DNA of 64,000 nucleotides from Defluviitalea saccharophila (GTDB lineage: Bacteria; Bacillota; Clostridia; Lachnospirales; Defluviitaleaceae), in NCBI RefSeq assembly GCF_038396635.1, contig NZ_CP121687.1, positions 930,001 through 994,000 on the forward strand. Direction: 5' to 3'. Numbering within the stretch: the first letter of the stretch is position 1; each line of letters starts with the position of its first letter. This document shows positions 19,142 to 28,182 of this stretch, piece by piece. A model generated the notes under the pieces. The model saw only the letters and a list, made by a program, of their open reading frames with translations. It was not told where the DNA came from and searched no databases. A program made the translations under genes and the position numbers.

Positions 19142-19516
19142 ATGAATATAATAATAAGTAACTCAAGCAATCAACCTATTTATGAACAAATTGTTTCTCA
19201 GATAAAAGCACTGATTATTTCCGGAGAACTCAATGAAGGAGATGCTCTTCCATCTATGAGACTTTTGGCTAAAGAACTTAGAATCAGTGTAATTACTACA
19301 AAACGAGCCTATGAAGAACTGGAAAAAGAAGGCTTTATTGTTTCTGTGACGGGGAAAGGAAGCTTTGTAGCCAGCAAAAACCTGGAATTCATCAAAGAGC
19401 AACAACTCAAAGAAATCGAAAATCATATGCAGAAAATTATTCATTTGGCTGGTCTCTATGGAATCAGTTTGGATGAATTAATTGAAATGCTGACACTGAT
19501 GTATAAAGGAGAATAG
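19142..19516 (+). CDS. GntR family regulator, YtrA subfamily
   Basis: A short regulator of about 124 residues. The winged helix-turn-helix (QPIYEQIVSQIKALIISGEL to SMRLLAKELRISVITTKRAYEELEKEGFI) is followed by a short C-terminal helical tail only, as in YtrA. I choose the ATG at 19142, where GGTGATG precedes it. An open frame reaching back to 19046 runs through the promoter and cannot be the real start. The gene sits directly before an ABC ATPase and permease, the usual YtrA-type arrangement for envelope-stress or antibiotic-responsive exporters. Confidence 0.9.
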   Translation: MNIIISNSSNQPIYEQIVSQIKALIISGELNEGDALPSMRLLAKELRISVITTKRAYEELEKEGFIVSVTGKGSFVASKNLEFIKEQQLKEIENHMQKIIHLAGLYGISLDELIEMLTLMYKGE

Positions 19517-19519
19517 GGT

Positions 19520-20368
19520 ATGGAATATGCACTAACATTGGAAAATGTAACAAAAGAATATAAAGATTTTAAATTGGATCACATTAATATTTATTTACCA
19601 AAAGGCTGCATCATGGGATTTATAGGAGAAAACGGAGCCGGCAAAAGCACTACCATCAAACTGATTATGGATTTAGTAAACCGTGATGAGGGAAAAATCA
19701 CAATATTGGGGAAAGATAATAAGAAAGAATTAAATTCCATCAAAGAAAACATAGGCGTTGTCATGGATGAACTCTGCTTTCCGGAAAACTTAAATATTAA
19801 AGAAATTAATACAGTGATGAAAAAAGTATATAAAACCTGGAATGAGGATAAATTCTATCATTTTATTCAGAGATTTTCTCTCTCCAAAGATAAATCCATA
19901 AAAGAATACTCAAGAGGCATGAAAATGAAACTTTCCATAGCCGTTGCTCTATCCCATGATTCTAAAATACTTATATTAGACGAAGCGACCAGCGGACTGG
20001 ACCCCATTGTTAGAGAAGAGATTTTAGACATATTTTTAGAATTTATCCAGGATGAATCCAATTCTATCTTTGTCTCCTCCCATATCATTAGCGATTTAGA
20101 AAAAATTTGCGATTATATAACCTTTATTCATAAAGGTAAAATTGTATTTTCAGAGTCCAAGGATGATTTATTAGATAAGTATGGAATATTAAAATGTACC
20201 GAAGAGGAATTTCCAAATATCAATTCTAGCGCCGTTAAGGGCGTAAGGAAAAATAAATTTGGGATGGAAGCCTTGGTTTTAAAAGATGAGATAGAAGGAA
20301 ATTATGTAATAGACAAGGCGGATATTGAAGATATCATGATATTTTATATAAAGGAGCAGATGATATGA
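19520..20368 (+). CDS. ABC transporter ATPase of GntR-linked exporter
   Basis: An ABC ATPase of 282 residues with Walker A GENGAGKST (about 38-46), the signature YSRGMKMKL, Walker B ILILDEATSGLDP, and the switch His in FVSSHIISDLEKICD. The class is the multidrug/bacteriocin-export type (CcmA-like). It starts four bases after the regulator stop behind AAAGGAG, and its end overlaps the permease start by four bases. The complex probably exports or displaces an antimicrobial or envelope compound. Confidence 0.93.
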   Translation: MEYALTLENVTKEYKDFKLDHINIYLPKGCIMGFIGENGAGKSTTIKLIMDLVNRDEGKITILGKDNKKELNSIKENIGVVMDELCFPENLNIKEINTVMKKVYKTWNEDKFYHFIQRFSLSKDKSIKEYSRGMKMKLSIAVALSHDSKILILDEATSGLDPIVREEILDIFLEFIQDESNSIFVSSHIISDLEKICDYITFIHKGKIVFSESKDDLLDKYGILKCTEEEFPNINSSAVKGVRKNKFGMEALVLKDEIEGNYVIDKADIEDIMIFYIKEQMI

Positions 20369-20976
20369 TAGGACTGATATTAAAGGATATTTATAATTTA
20401 AAGAAGCAGTCAAAGATCTATCTTATACTGCTAGTCTTTTACTTTTTCATGGGCATGGCCAATAGAAGTATTTCTATGTTTGGTACGATGCTGTCTGTCC
20501 TTGCAGCCATGCTTCCTGTAACTGCAATGGCTTATGATGAAAAAAACAATTGGGAGCGATATGCCCTTACAATGCCCTTATCCAGAAAAGATATGGTGCT
20601 CAGCAGATATATATTAGGTCTACTATTTGCCTTTATTGCTTTCATTATATCCATGGCATCAAGTGTATTCCTCAGCAATGAATCATTTGTGGAAAGTGTT
20701 GCAGTGAATGTGGGCACTTTATGTTTTGTACTGCTGCTCATGGCTATTATTTTTCCGATACTTTTTAAATTTGGAATCGAAAAAGGCCGAATATTAATGA
20801 TACTTATATTATTTGCACCATCAATGATTATACTATTTCTATCAAATTACGGAATACAATTACCTGATGAGGAAACCATAAAGCCATTTTTATACTATTC
20901 ACCTATCGCTGTTATCATTATTTTTATATTGTCGCTTTTTCTTTCAATCTCCATATACAATAAGAAAGAATTTTAG
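20365..20976 (+). CDS. ABC-2 type membrane permease
   Basis: A 203-residue membrane protein with about six hydrophobic segments. Its beginning (MIGLILKDIYNLKKQSKIYL) and the following MTAMAYDEKNNWERYALTMPLSRKDMVLSRY-like block are typical of small ABC-2 permeases (PF13346-like). ATGA overlap couples it to the ATPase gene. It is the channel part of the YtrA-type exporter. A terminator follows directly. Confidence 0.88.
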   Translation: MIGLILKDIYNLKKQSKIYLILLVFYFFMGMANRSISMFGTMLSVLAAMLPVTAMAYDEKNNWERYALTMPLSRKDMVLSRYILGLLFAFIAFIISMASSVFLSNESFVESVAVNVGTLCFVLLLMAIIFPILFKFGIEKGRILMILILFAPSMIILFLSNYGIQLPDEETIKPFLYYSPIAVIIIFILSLFLSISIYNKKEF

Positions 20977-20981
20977 TTGCA

Positions 20982-21013
20982 AAATAACCGGGTAAGATCC
21001 CGGTTATTTTTAT
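20982..21013 (+). terminator. Intrinsic terminator of the GntR-ABC operon
   Basis: Perfect arms AAATAACCGGG (20982-20992) and CCCGGTTATTT (20999-21009), a 6-base loop, then a T-rich tail. It lies six bases after the permease stop and can also end the converging MFS gene. Confidence 0.88.
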
Positions 21014-21043
21014 AGTAATTTTTAATTTATTGAATGTTTTTCT

Positions 21044-22273
21044 TTAATGGATTGGATCAGGTTTTTTCGTGTTTTTCTGTGAGTATTGATATAAAATGCC
21101 GACTAAAGCTAAGAGGATTCCGGATATAATCAGAATGGACTCAACCGATACTATATCCGCCAATGGTCCAAAGAATAAGATAGCCACCGGCATTGCACTG
21201 ACTGAAATAATCTGCACGATGGAAAAGACTCTCCCCATCATAGTCGGCTGGGTGTTTTCCTGAATAAATACTGTTTCTGCCGTAGCAATGATAGGCATAA
21301 AGAATCCGCCAATGCCCATGATTAATAAATATAATATAAAATTCTCTGCCATTCCTAACAAGGCGAAGGTTACACCGAAAGCCACAAGGCATAGGGCAAT
21401 GGTACGAATCTTATCTTTAAACTCCCCATGCATTGAAACATACACACCGCCTATCATAGAACCCACTGTCCAAACAATCTCATTGGCAGTTAGTCTCCAC
21501 ACATCGCTGCCAAAGCTTCTTTCAATCATAAGTGGTGTGAGTACTGCTGCCGGAGTGATTAAAAAGAAAGAAAAGACATAACAAATGATAATCCCTTTTA
21601 ATAACGGATTAGAAAAAGTATAATGAATACCTTCCTTAAGTTCGGTTAATACAGAGGTAAAAGCATCCGTTCTTTGAATTTTTTCTACTTGAATAAAACA
21701 AAGAATCAAAATGGCTAAAGCCGCTGTAACCAGATCAATCATAAAAGTCCAGGCGATATCCATGGAGCCAAGTACCAAACCACCTACTGCAGGAGCCAGC
21801 AGCATCAATAAAGAATTTAGCGCCTGATTGATTCCCTGCACCTTCGTAAGTTTGTCCTGAGCTACAAGCTGAGGAAAAATAGCATTAACCGCAGGAGCCT
21901 GAATACCGCCACCAATTGAGCGAACTACCGATACCGCCAGCAGCAGTTCCATTCGTCGAAAGCCCATCCAAAAAGCAATGGCAAGTCCAAGGGTAAACAA
22001 AGCTATAAAAGCATCTGAGAGCATGATTAAATATTTTCGGTTATACCGATCTGCCCAAACACCACCCCATAAGGATATCACCACTTGAGGAAGCATGGAG
22101 CAAATGGTGGATAACATCAGCCATATCCCTGAAGAAGTTTCCAGAGTGATATACCAAATAATAGCAAAGGCAACAACAGATGAGCCAAACAAAGATATAT
22201 TTTGGCTTATTAAGAATAAAACAATTCTTTTGTCAAACAACGTAGTACCTTGTTGACTATCGTTTTTACGCAT
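21044..22273 (-). CDS. MFS exporter, macrolide-efflux-like
   Basis: A major facilitator of about 409 residues with twelve hydrophobic segments and the loop 2-3 motif GGVWADRYNRK; the overall pattern resembles MefA-type drug exporters. I choose ATG 22273 behind AAAGGA. The frame stays open to a GTG at 22333, but that start lies in the loop of a terminator-like hairpin. The gene has a long leader with a possible five-codon leader peptide and a terminator, typical of ribosome-targeting antibiotic resistance genes controlled by attenuation. The drug is unknown. Confidence 0.87.
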   Translation of the reverse strand: MRKNDSQQGTTLFDKRIVLFLISQNISLFGSSVVAFAIIWYITLETSSGIWLMLSTICSMLPQVVISLWGGVWADRYNRKYLIMLSDAFIALFTLGLAIAFWMGFRRMELLLAVSVVRSIGGGIQAPAVNAIFPQLVAQDKLTKVQGINQALNSLLMLLAPAVGGLVLGSMDIAWTFMIDLVTAALAILILCFIQVEKIQRTDAFTSVLTELKEGIHYTFSNPLLKGIIICYVFSFFLITPAAVLTPLMIERSFGSDVWRLTANEIVWTVGSMIGGVYVSMHGEFKDKIRTIALCLVAFGVTFALLGMAENFILYLLIMGIGGFFMPIIATAETVFIQENTQPTMMGRVFSIVQIISVSAMPVAILFFGPLADIVSVESILIISGILLALVGILYQYSQKNTKKPDPIH

Positions 22274-22317
22274 AATATAGGTTATCCTTTCAAAGTAAGT
22301 TAATAAAACAGATACAA

Positions 22318-22436
22318 AAAACGACAGTAGCACAACCCCCTGTCGTTTTATAATAGAAATTTATATACTAAAAAGCCAGCAAGAAAGTGTCTTATCCAAA
22401 ATGCTATTCAATTAAAAATGGTCACATTTATTCCTT
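22318..22436 (-). promoter_or_regulatory. Candidate leader-peptide attenuator before the MFS gene
   Basis: On the minus strand AAGGAA (22436-22431) is followed after five bases by GTG ACC ATT TTT AAT TGA (22425-22408), a possible peptide MTIFN. Further on, AAAACGACAG (22349-22340) and CTGTCGTTTT (22327-22318) form a 10-base-pair hairpin ending in six T. The hairpin lies before the main ATG at 22273, so it would stop transcription of the exporter unless it is disrupted. Confidence 0.5.
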
Positions 22437-22521
22437 GTAATATATATAAATGGAATCATACAAGTTATAGTTGTTTTCATTCCAGAAAAAACATACTATT
22501 ATAAAAAATAATTCTGTGAAA

Positions 22522-22576
22522 TGAACTGACCCCCATAAATTAGAACTAAAAGTCTAAATTATAGGGGGTCACATCA
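22522..22576. repeat. Facing inverted repeats, possible IS3-type remnant
   Basis: The segment starts TG and ends CA. TGACCCCCATAAATTAGA (22527-22544) faces TCTAAATTATAGGGGGTCA (22553-22571) across eight bases. The ends resemble those of IS3/IS150-group elements, but no transposase remains. It may now serve as terminator for the gene ending at 22606. Confidence 0.45.
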
Positions 22577-22605
22577 TAACCAACAACACTTTTTCCTCGT
22601 TTTAT

Positions 22606-23094
22606 TTACCTATTTTGGATAGCTTCAACAATTCTATCAGTTTGTTTACTAACATTTGTATCGTCCATTCTATTGCCAATCAACTGGTTAAGTTTTTCTT
22701 CAACAAGATCTGCTTTAGCTTTTTCAAAAATTAAGAAAGCAATGGTCTTATTAGATCCAGCCGTTGTTTTTATCGTAAGGACGGTCTCAAGTGCAGTAAT
22801 CACAGTGTTTGCACCTAAGACAAGCATAATTAAAGCAGCCAAAAAAGAGTCAGATAACATTGATAAACCAATAATGACAACAACTGCACCGATTATGAGC
22901 CTTTTAAGTTTAACTTGAAAATTAGACTCAACAACTGACAACTGATTAATCGGAACAGATTCTTTTTTAGCCCCAAGAGGAATTAATCCAAGAATAGTGT
23001 TAGGCATCTTAAATTTAACAAAATTCTGCTCAAGAGAAATTTCACCCTTAAGATAAAAGGTTAAAAGTGATGTTATGTACTGAATGGTCTGCAT
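22606..23094 (-). CDS. Small membrane protein, function unknown
   Basis: This 162-residue protein is not recognised. It has a hydrophilic beta-rich start (about 1-55, including a FYLKGEISLEQNFVKFKMP stretch like the lipid-facing domains of bacterial PH-type proteins) and two close hydrophobic segments (KRLIIGAVVVIIGLSML and FLAALIMLVLGANTVITAL). A cytoplasmic tail follows, predicted helical (KAKADLVEEKLNQLIGNR). GGAGGAGGGAAGAG precedes the ATG. It stands alone between an IS-like remnant and an MCP gene, with no context for function. Confidence 0.7.
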   Translation of the reverse strand: MQTIQYITSLLTFYLKGEISLEQNFVKFKMPNTILGLIPLGAKKESVPINQLSVVESNFQVKLKRLIIGAVVVIIGLSMLSDSFLAALIMLVLGANTVITALETVLTIKTTAGSNKTIAFLIFEKAKADLVEEKLNQLIGNRMDDTNVSKQTDRIVEAIQNR

Positions 23095-23284
23095 CTCTTC
23101 CCTCCTCCTAAATATTTTCTTGTTTATTTTAGCAAAAAATTACATGTTAATCAAGCATTTCTATTAATTATATTTTTATTTTTATAAGAGAAAGGATTAT
23201 AAAAAAGTATTTATTTTACAAAAATGTTTTTATTACTTCCTATTCACAATTACCCAAATCACATCAATTATAGAATGCTAATTT

Positions 23285-25288
23285 CTATCCATTAAAGTGA
23301 TTATTTTTTTCAATATGAAATACTGATACTAAATCTTGTAATTGTTCTGCACACGTAAACAAATTCTCAGAACTTAATGCAACTTCTTGACTTCCTGTGG
23401 ATACTTGTTCTGATAATCGAGCGACATCCTCTACTTTAGATAATACAGAAATAGTCAAATCATTTACATTAATAATAGAGTCTGTAACAGAAGCAACGGA
23501 TTTTTCTTGTTCTTTTGTATAGTCAGCAATTTTTTCAATAGATTTCTTTGTTTCCTGTAATGATGTAAATATATCTTTGAATACTTTTCCTGTTTCTTTA
23601 ATTAAAACCATTCCTTTATCTACTTCTTGTACCCCTTCTTCAGTAGCTGTAATGGTTCTCTCTGAAATCTGCTTTTCTTCTTGGATTAAAGATTCAATAA
23701 CTTTGGTAGCTTCTCTGGATTGATCTGCAAGCTTTCGTATTTCTTCTGCTACAACAGCAAATCCTTTACCGGACTCACCGGCTCTTGCAGCTTCAATGGC
23801 AGCATTGAGTGCAAGTAAATTTGTTTGTTCGGATATGTTATTAATAAGCTTAATTGTTTGTCCAACCTTTAAAGAAGACTCTGTGAGAATAGTAACATTT
23901 TCTTTAATCTCATTCATCACTTTACTAATATTGTCCATCTCTATAATAGTATTTTCAACTTTTTCTTTTCCTATTTCAGATATTTCAAAGGTACTTTCTG
24001 CTTGATCATTTGTATTGACAGCACTTTCTGCTACCGTAATAATGGCTGCATTCATCTCTTCCATTAAGCTCATAATTTCTTCAATAGAATGTGCTGTTGA
24101 ACGCATATCTTCTGTTAATTTTTCCATAGATTCAAACTGTCTCTCCGCTGAATGAGACATTTGTTCAGAAACACTGCTTGTCTGCTTGGAAAGTTCATTA
24201 ACCTCTCCTGAAGTATTTAAAATATGTGAAATAACATTGCTCTGCATATCAACCATTTTATTCAATGATCTAGCTAGTAGTCCTGTTTCATCTTTTTTGG
24301 AAAGATATTTTTCTTTAATTTTAACGCGATAATTTCCTTCTGCAATTTCATTGGTAACAAAAATCATTTCACTAATCGGATTGCTGATCACATTTGAAAA
24401 AAGTATACTAAATACTATTGCAACGATTATTGCAGCAATTATTATTAACAAATATACATTTCTTAAAGCATTAACTTCTTTTAAAATGACTGATTTCTCT
24501 AATTCCAGCCCTAAAATCCATCCAGTGGAAGGAATTTGTTTATAATAAATTAACTTGGTTATGCCTTGATCCTTATACTCTTTAAAACCTGATTCATTAT
24601 TTAATATGTCTTGTGCAACAGCTTGTACTTTTTCATTATCCGATATATTGGTTGCAAGTAATTCAGTATCAGGATGTGCAATATAAGTTCCGTTTCGATC
24701 CAATAAGAATCCGTATCCTTTACCATCAATTAAATCTATCTGATTGACTGTATCCGTTACAGTAGTGAGTAATATATCCCCACCTACAGCTCCTCTAAAA
24801 TTTCCATTCTTATCTTTTAGAGGTATGCAGGGAGTTACAACATATTCCCCCGTAATTGCATCTAAATAAGGATCAGTAAAAAGAAAACGATCTAATTCTT
24901 GTGCCTTGGTATACCATCCTCTTGTTCTGGGATCATAATCACTAGGCGGAACCCAATCCCCTCCATCAATAAACTGTCCATTAGGAAGTCCGACATAGAC
25001 ATCTGTAAAATCACTGTCTATCATATAGGATGCTAAATATTCATCCGAAATATCTTGAGCATTTAATACATTAGTAATATTCTCAGTGATCACTTCAATG
25101 ACTTTTTGTTTTCCATTTAACCAGCCTTCAATTGTCTGTAGATTTTTGTCTAAGGTTACATTCATTAAGTCATGAACACTGTCTTCAATCTTCTTTTTAC
25201 TATTAAAATAACTGAACCCAACTATGATGTTTAGAAAAACTACAATAATAACCAGCATTCCTAACATCAATTTCCATTTAATCTTCAT
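23285..25288 (-). CDS. Methyl-accepting chemotaxis protein with amino-acid-type dCache sensor
   Basis: A 667-residue chemoreceptor: helix 1 (about 7-28), a dCache_1 outer domain (about 35-270), helix 2 ([21 protein letters not shown]), HAMP, and a signalling domain with [21 protein letters not shown]. The distal Cache pocket carries Y118, R123, W125, Y126, Y141 and D171, the spacing known for amino-acid-binding receptors such as PctA. I therefore infer an amino acid or related amine ligand. The start ATG follows GAGGTGGG. It stands as a single gene, intact in contrast to the two other MCPs in the window. Confidence 0.92.
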   Translation of the reverse strand: MKIKWKLMLGMLVIIVVFLNIIVGFSYFNSKKKIEDSVHDLMNVTLDKNLQTIEGWLNGKQKVIEVITENITNVLNAQDISDEYLASYMIDSDFTDVYVGLPNGQFIDGGDWVPPSDYDPRTRGWYTKAQELDRFLFTDPYLDAITGEYVVTPCIPLKDKNGNFRGAVGGDILLTTVTDTVNQIDLIDGKGYGFLLDRNGTYIAHPDTELLATNISDNEKVQAVAQDILNNESGFKEYKDQGITKLIYYKQIPSTGWILGLELEKSVILKEVNALRNVYLLIIIAAIIVAIVFSILFSNVISNPISEMIFVTNEIAEGNYRVKIKEKYLSKKDETGLLARSLNKMVDMQSNVISHILNTSGEVNELSKQTSSVSEQMSHSAERQFESMEKLTEDMRSTAHSIEEIMSLMEEMNAAIITVAESAVNTNDQAESTFEISEIGKEKVENTIIEMDNISKVMNEIKENVTILTESSLKVGQTIKLINNISEQTNLLALNAAIEAARAGESGKGFAVVAEEIRKLADQSREATKVIESLIQEEKQISERTITATEEGVQEVDKGMVLIKETGKVFKDIFTSLQETKKSIEKIADYTKEQEKSVASVTDSIINVNDLTISVLSKVEDVARLSEQVSTGSQEVALSSENLFTCAEQLQDLVSVFHIEKNNHFNG

Positions 25289-25398
25289 ACTCCCACCTCA
25301 TTAATTTCTTCCCTTCTAAAGGTTGTTTATCTTTCATTTTAGTATAAAAACATAATTAATTCAACACAGGTTTTTGACAGATTTAAAATTTTTATTTA

Positions 25399-25439
25399 TT
25401 GACAGTCCAAATAACATATGTTATCATTAACCTATGTTA
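25399..25439 (+). promoter_or_regulatory. Promoter and PadR-type operator
   Basis: TTGACA (25399-25404), 17 bases, TATCAT (25422-25427). Two near-identical 12-base elements, TAACATATGTTA (25412-25423, a perfect palindrome) and TAACCTATGTTA (25428-25439), flank the -10 box and cover the start point. This suits self-repression by the PadR protein encoded next. Confidence 0.75.
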
Positions 25440-25460
25440 AGGATAAGAGAGGTGCAAATG

Positions 25461-26378
25461 ATGTCAATTAAATATGCAATCCTGGGTATTCTAAGTTGGA
25501 AATCCTCCACAGGATATGAACTAAAAAAGTTTTTTAAAGAATCTTCCATTCTATATTGGTCCGGAAACAATAATCAGATTTACAAGGCCCTGCTTCAAAT
25601 GCAAGAGGAAGGACTTGTAAAAAGCGAAGTGATTCACCAGGAAAGCTCCCCTTCGAAAAAAATATATACAATTACTGAAGAAGGTCTCTCGGAATTAAAA
25701 GAATGGATTCTATCCGCTCCGGAAGCTCCTGAATTTAAGAAACCATTTCTCATTCAACTGGCATGGGCGGATCTCTTAAGTGATGAAGAACTCAACGAAC
25801 TTCTTATAAAATATGAAAATGAAATTAACATGCAGTTAATTATGCAGGAGGAAAACATCAGACGAGGAGTTCTCTCCCCTAATCGAACCCCCAGAGAAAA
25901 CATGATCTGGAATATGATTTCGGAAAATATTCTTTCTTCCTATAGAAATGAGCTTAACTGGGTTCGAGAAGCCCGCAAGAAGCTAGCTAAAAATCAATCA
26001 AGAGAGGATAATAATCAAATGAACTATCAAATTAGAGAAATCGATCACAAAAAATATATCGAAATTTTTTCAAGCTCCCGGCCTTTAAGTACCGAAAATG
26101 ATGCCCTTGATTTAATCGCATTATGCGGTGAACATAATACAAATCTGCTTATGATTCATTATGATGCCTTATCAGAAGACTTTTTCAACCTTAAAACAAA
26201 AGCGGCAGGGAATATGATTCAAAAGTTTGTCAACTATCAAATTAAAGCTGTCGCAGTGATTCCCAGAGAAATTATTCAGAAAGGCAGATTAAAAGAAATG
26301 GCACTGGAAACAAATAAAGGCAATCATTTTAGAATGTATGAAACTAAAGAAGAAGCTGAAAAATGGCTTTTAAATTAA
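25461..26378 (+). CDS. PadR family regulator fused to a DUF4180 domain
   Basis: Residues 1-90 are a PadR winged helix (IKYAILGILSWKSSTGYELKKFF, NQIYKALLQMQEEGLVKSE), followed by the helical Vir_C-like part (to about 180), then a DUF4180 domain (NYQIREIDHKKYIEIFSSS to the end, with LSEDFFNLKTKAAGNMIQKF). DUF4180 normally occurs as a free protein of similar size. I choose ATG 25461 (25458 is possible) after GAGAGGTG; the ATG at 25434 lies within the operator. An internal AGAGAGGATAA before an in-frame ATG at 26019 could still start a free DUF4180 protein. DUF4180 has no known function. Confidence 0.88.
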   Translation: MSIKYAILGILSWKSSTGYELKKFFKESSILYWSGNNNQIYKALLQMQEEGLVKSEVIHQESSPSKKIYTITEEGLSELKEWILSAPEAPEFKKPFLIQLAWADLLSDEELNELLIKYENEINMQLIMQEENIRRGVLSPNRTPRENMIWNMISENILSSYRNELNWVREARKKLAKNQSREDNNQMNYQIREIDHKKYIEIFSSSRPLSTENDALDLIALCGEHNTNLLMIHYDALSEDFFNLKTKAAGNMIQKFVNYQIKAVAVIPREIIQKGRLKEMALETNKGNHFRMYETKEEAEKWLLN

Positions 26379-26412
26379 ATTCTACAAATCAAACAAAGAG
26401 AAAGAATAAGCT

Positions 26413-26447
26413 AAGAGTGACGGCTCTTCAATAGAACCGTCACTCTT
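26413..26447. terminator. Bidirectional terminator between padR fusion and lipoprotein gene
   Basis: Arms AAGAGTGACGG (26413-26423) and CCGTCACTCTT (26437-26447) are perfect, with a 13-base loop that can pair further (CTCTT with TAGAA is partial). It ends the PadR gene and, on the other strand, the lipoprotein gene. Confidence 0.8.
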
Positions 26448-26487
26448 TATCATTTTCACTTTTTATATTTTTACTTTTTATCTATTT

Positions 26488-27987
26488 CTAATAAGAACCT
26501 TCTCCATCTATATCTAAGGTAATGATCACTCTCTCCGCAGTTTTAATCTTGCCTTCAAACCAAAACTTATATCCATTTTTATAATATGTTAAACTGCCTA
26601 TATCGGGGTCTTCTTCTAAGAAACCTTCATATTTAGGTGTTCCCAATACACTTTTTATCTTATCAAAATGATCCCCTATCTTTGCGCCTAATATTTCCTG
26701 AGAGTCTCCAAACAAAATGAAACTGGTCGGCCCCCAGGGACGGAGACCTCCGCCCGTATATAAGACTGTAAAATGATCATACACCAAATAAGCGTCCCCA
26801 TCTCCTTCTGTATGATTGGGTTCTCCAAAGATATCCTGAATTTCGGATTTTGTGATATTAAAGATTTTGTTAATATTTTCTTCTGTAATTTTAAAATGCG
26901 CTCCTTTCTTATCAAACCATTTTTCTCTCATCGAAGCATCGACTCCTTTGATCGTGTCATATGCTTCTATGGCACCTCCTACTTCAAGCCTTGATTCTAT
27001 TCGGTTCCATTTCCCATCTTGCCATTGATAGGTATGTTTAAGAGTAGCAAAATAGGCATCACACCAAATAGAACAAATCGGGTATATTTCTAATGTAATA
27101 CAATCTCCATTACTCTCAACGATCTTAGTACTTTTATGATAAATACTATCTTCAAATGGAGTGCCTGAGTATGATCTTAAATATTCCTGCTGAACATCCT
27201 CAGGAAATAGTATGGAGTAGGTTTTGTTTTCCTCTGGATAATACAATTCCAATCTCCCTGTATATACATTATAAAGCAACGATGGTAAAACCTCATAGCC
27301 AAAACTTATTTCTTTAAGAGAATCATTGCTGTAAAGATAAATATGATTTTTGTTTTCGTATCCTTTTCCCATTCCAGGATCAAAATAAGAATAAATTACA
27401 ATATACTCATCTTTACCAGGTATCTTATTGATTTTTAAATTATTCTTATCCTCTACGGTAATACCCTGGGTTGAACTCAATAATTCTATAATTTTTTCCG
27501 GATTAATTGTTTCTTCTTCATTTCCGGCCGTAGTTCTTAAAGCAGGTTGATTCAAATTGCTTTTATCTATTTCTATAATCTGATCTAAATATTGTATGAT
27601 ATTAAAATCTTTTGGTATTTCATGACATGCAATCTCATTATTTTGTTCCAAAATCACGTATTTTCTACCCTCAGTATCTTTAAAATAAATATAATTCATT
27701 TCTTTTTCAGCATTTGGTCTATAAAAATCCAACTCATATTCCTTCACTTCTTTAAATCCAAAATAAGCCAAATAAAGTTCTGGAGGCAAATCTTTTTTCA
27801 ATTGAGTAATATCTAAATCTTTTGCTTCTTTAAAAGATCTCTCATCAATACGATACACATCATTGTCTTCATCATAAGTACTATAAGCAGCCTCTACTCT
27901 TCGTTCTACTTTGCTGCTGCAAGCTGTTAAAGAAACAATAGCGATTATTAATAGTATAAACATACCTCTGCTGTTTACATATTTCAA
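26488..27987 (-). CDS. Lipoprotein of unknown function
   Basis: A 499-residue protein, probably started at TTG 27987 behind GAGGGGGAAG. The signal sequence ends in the lipobox LTAC (Cys 23), so it is anchored on the outer face of the membrane. The remainder is rich in charged and aromatic residues with repeated short beta-like stretches (for example EYDFYRPNAEKEMNYIYF-type and YSNDSLKEISFGYE). No catalytic motif is visible and I do not recognise the family. The gene stands alone between a PadR gene and helD. Confidence 0.8.
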   Translation of the reverse strand: MKYVNSRGMFILLIIAIVSLTACSSKVERRVEAAYSTYDEDNDVYRIDERSFKEAKDLDITQLKKDLPPELYLAYFGFKEVKEYELDFYRPNAEKEMNYIYFKDTEGRKYVILEQNNEIACHEIPKDFNIIQYLDQIIEIDKSNLNQPALRTTAGNEEETINPEKIIELLSSTQGITVEDKNNLKINKIPGKDEYIVIYSYFDPGMGKGYENKNHIYLYSNDSLKEISFGYEVLPSLLYNVYTGRLELYYPEENKTYSILFPEDVQQEYLRSYSGTPFEDSIYHKSTKIVESNGDCITLEIYPICSIWCDAYFATLKHTYQWQDGKWNRIESRLEVGGAIEAYDTIKGVDASMREKWFDKKGAHFKITEENINKIFNITKSEIQDIFGEPNHTEGDGDAYLVYDHFTVLYTGGGLRPWGPTSFILFGDSQEILGAKIGDHFDKIKSVLGTPKYEGFLEEDPDIGSLTYYKNGYKFWFEGKIKTAERVIITLDIDGEGSY

Positions 27988-28118
27988 TTTTCTTCCCCCT
28001 CAACTTATGCTGCGTTCTAAAAGTTTTTAAAACAAAAGTCCTATTAAAGCATTCGTTAATATTTTATCAGTTTTTACTGCTTTTTCAATGTGAAAATATC
28101 CAAAACTTTAGAAAATAA

Positions 28119-28151
28119 CATAAAAAATACCCGGTTCAATTCCGGGTATTT
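28119..28151 (-). terminator. Intrinsic terminator of helD
   Basis: Arms AAATACCCGG (28125-28134) and CCGGGTATTT (28142-28151) with a 7-base loop. On the minus strand the hairpin is followed by a run of T. It lies 31 bases after the helD stop. Confidence 0.87.
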
Positions 28152-28182
28152 ATACATCCAATATGTTGTGATAAAAAATCTA

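Noticed and set aside
22333-22333. GTG at 22333 as start of the MFS gene.
   Set aside because: It lies in the loop of a terminator hairpin and adds residues that are not part of the usual family start; ATG 22273 has its own ribosome site.
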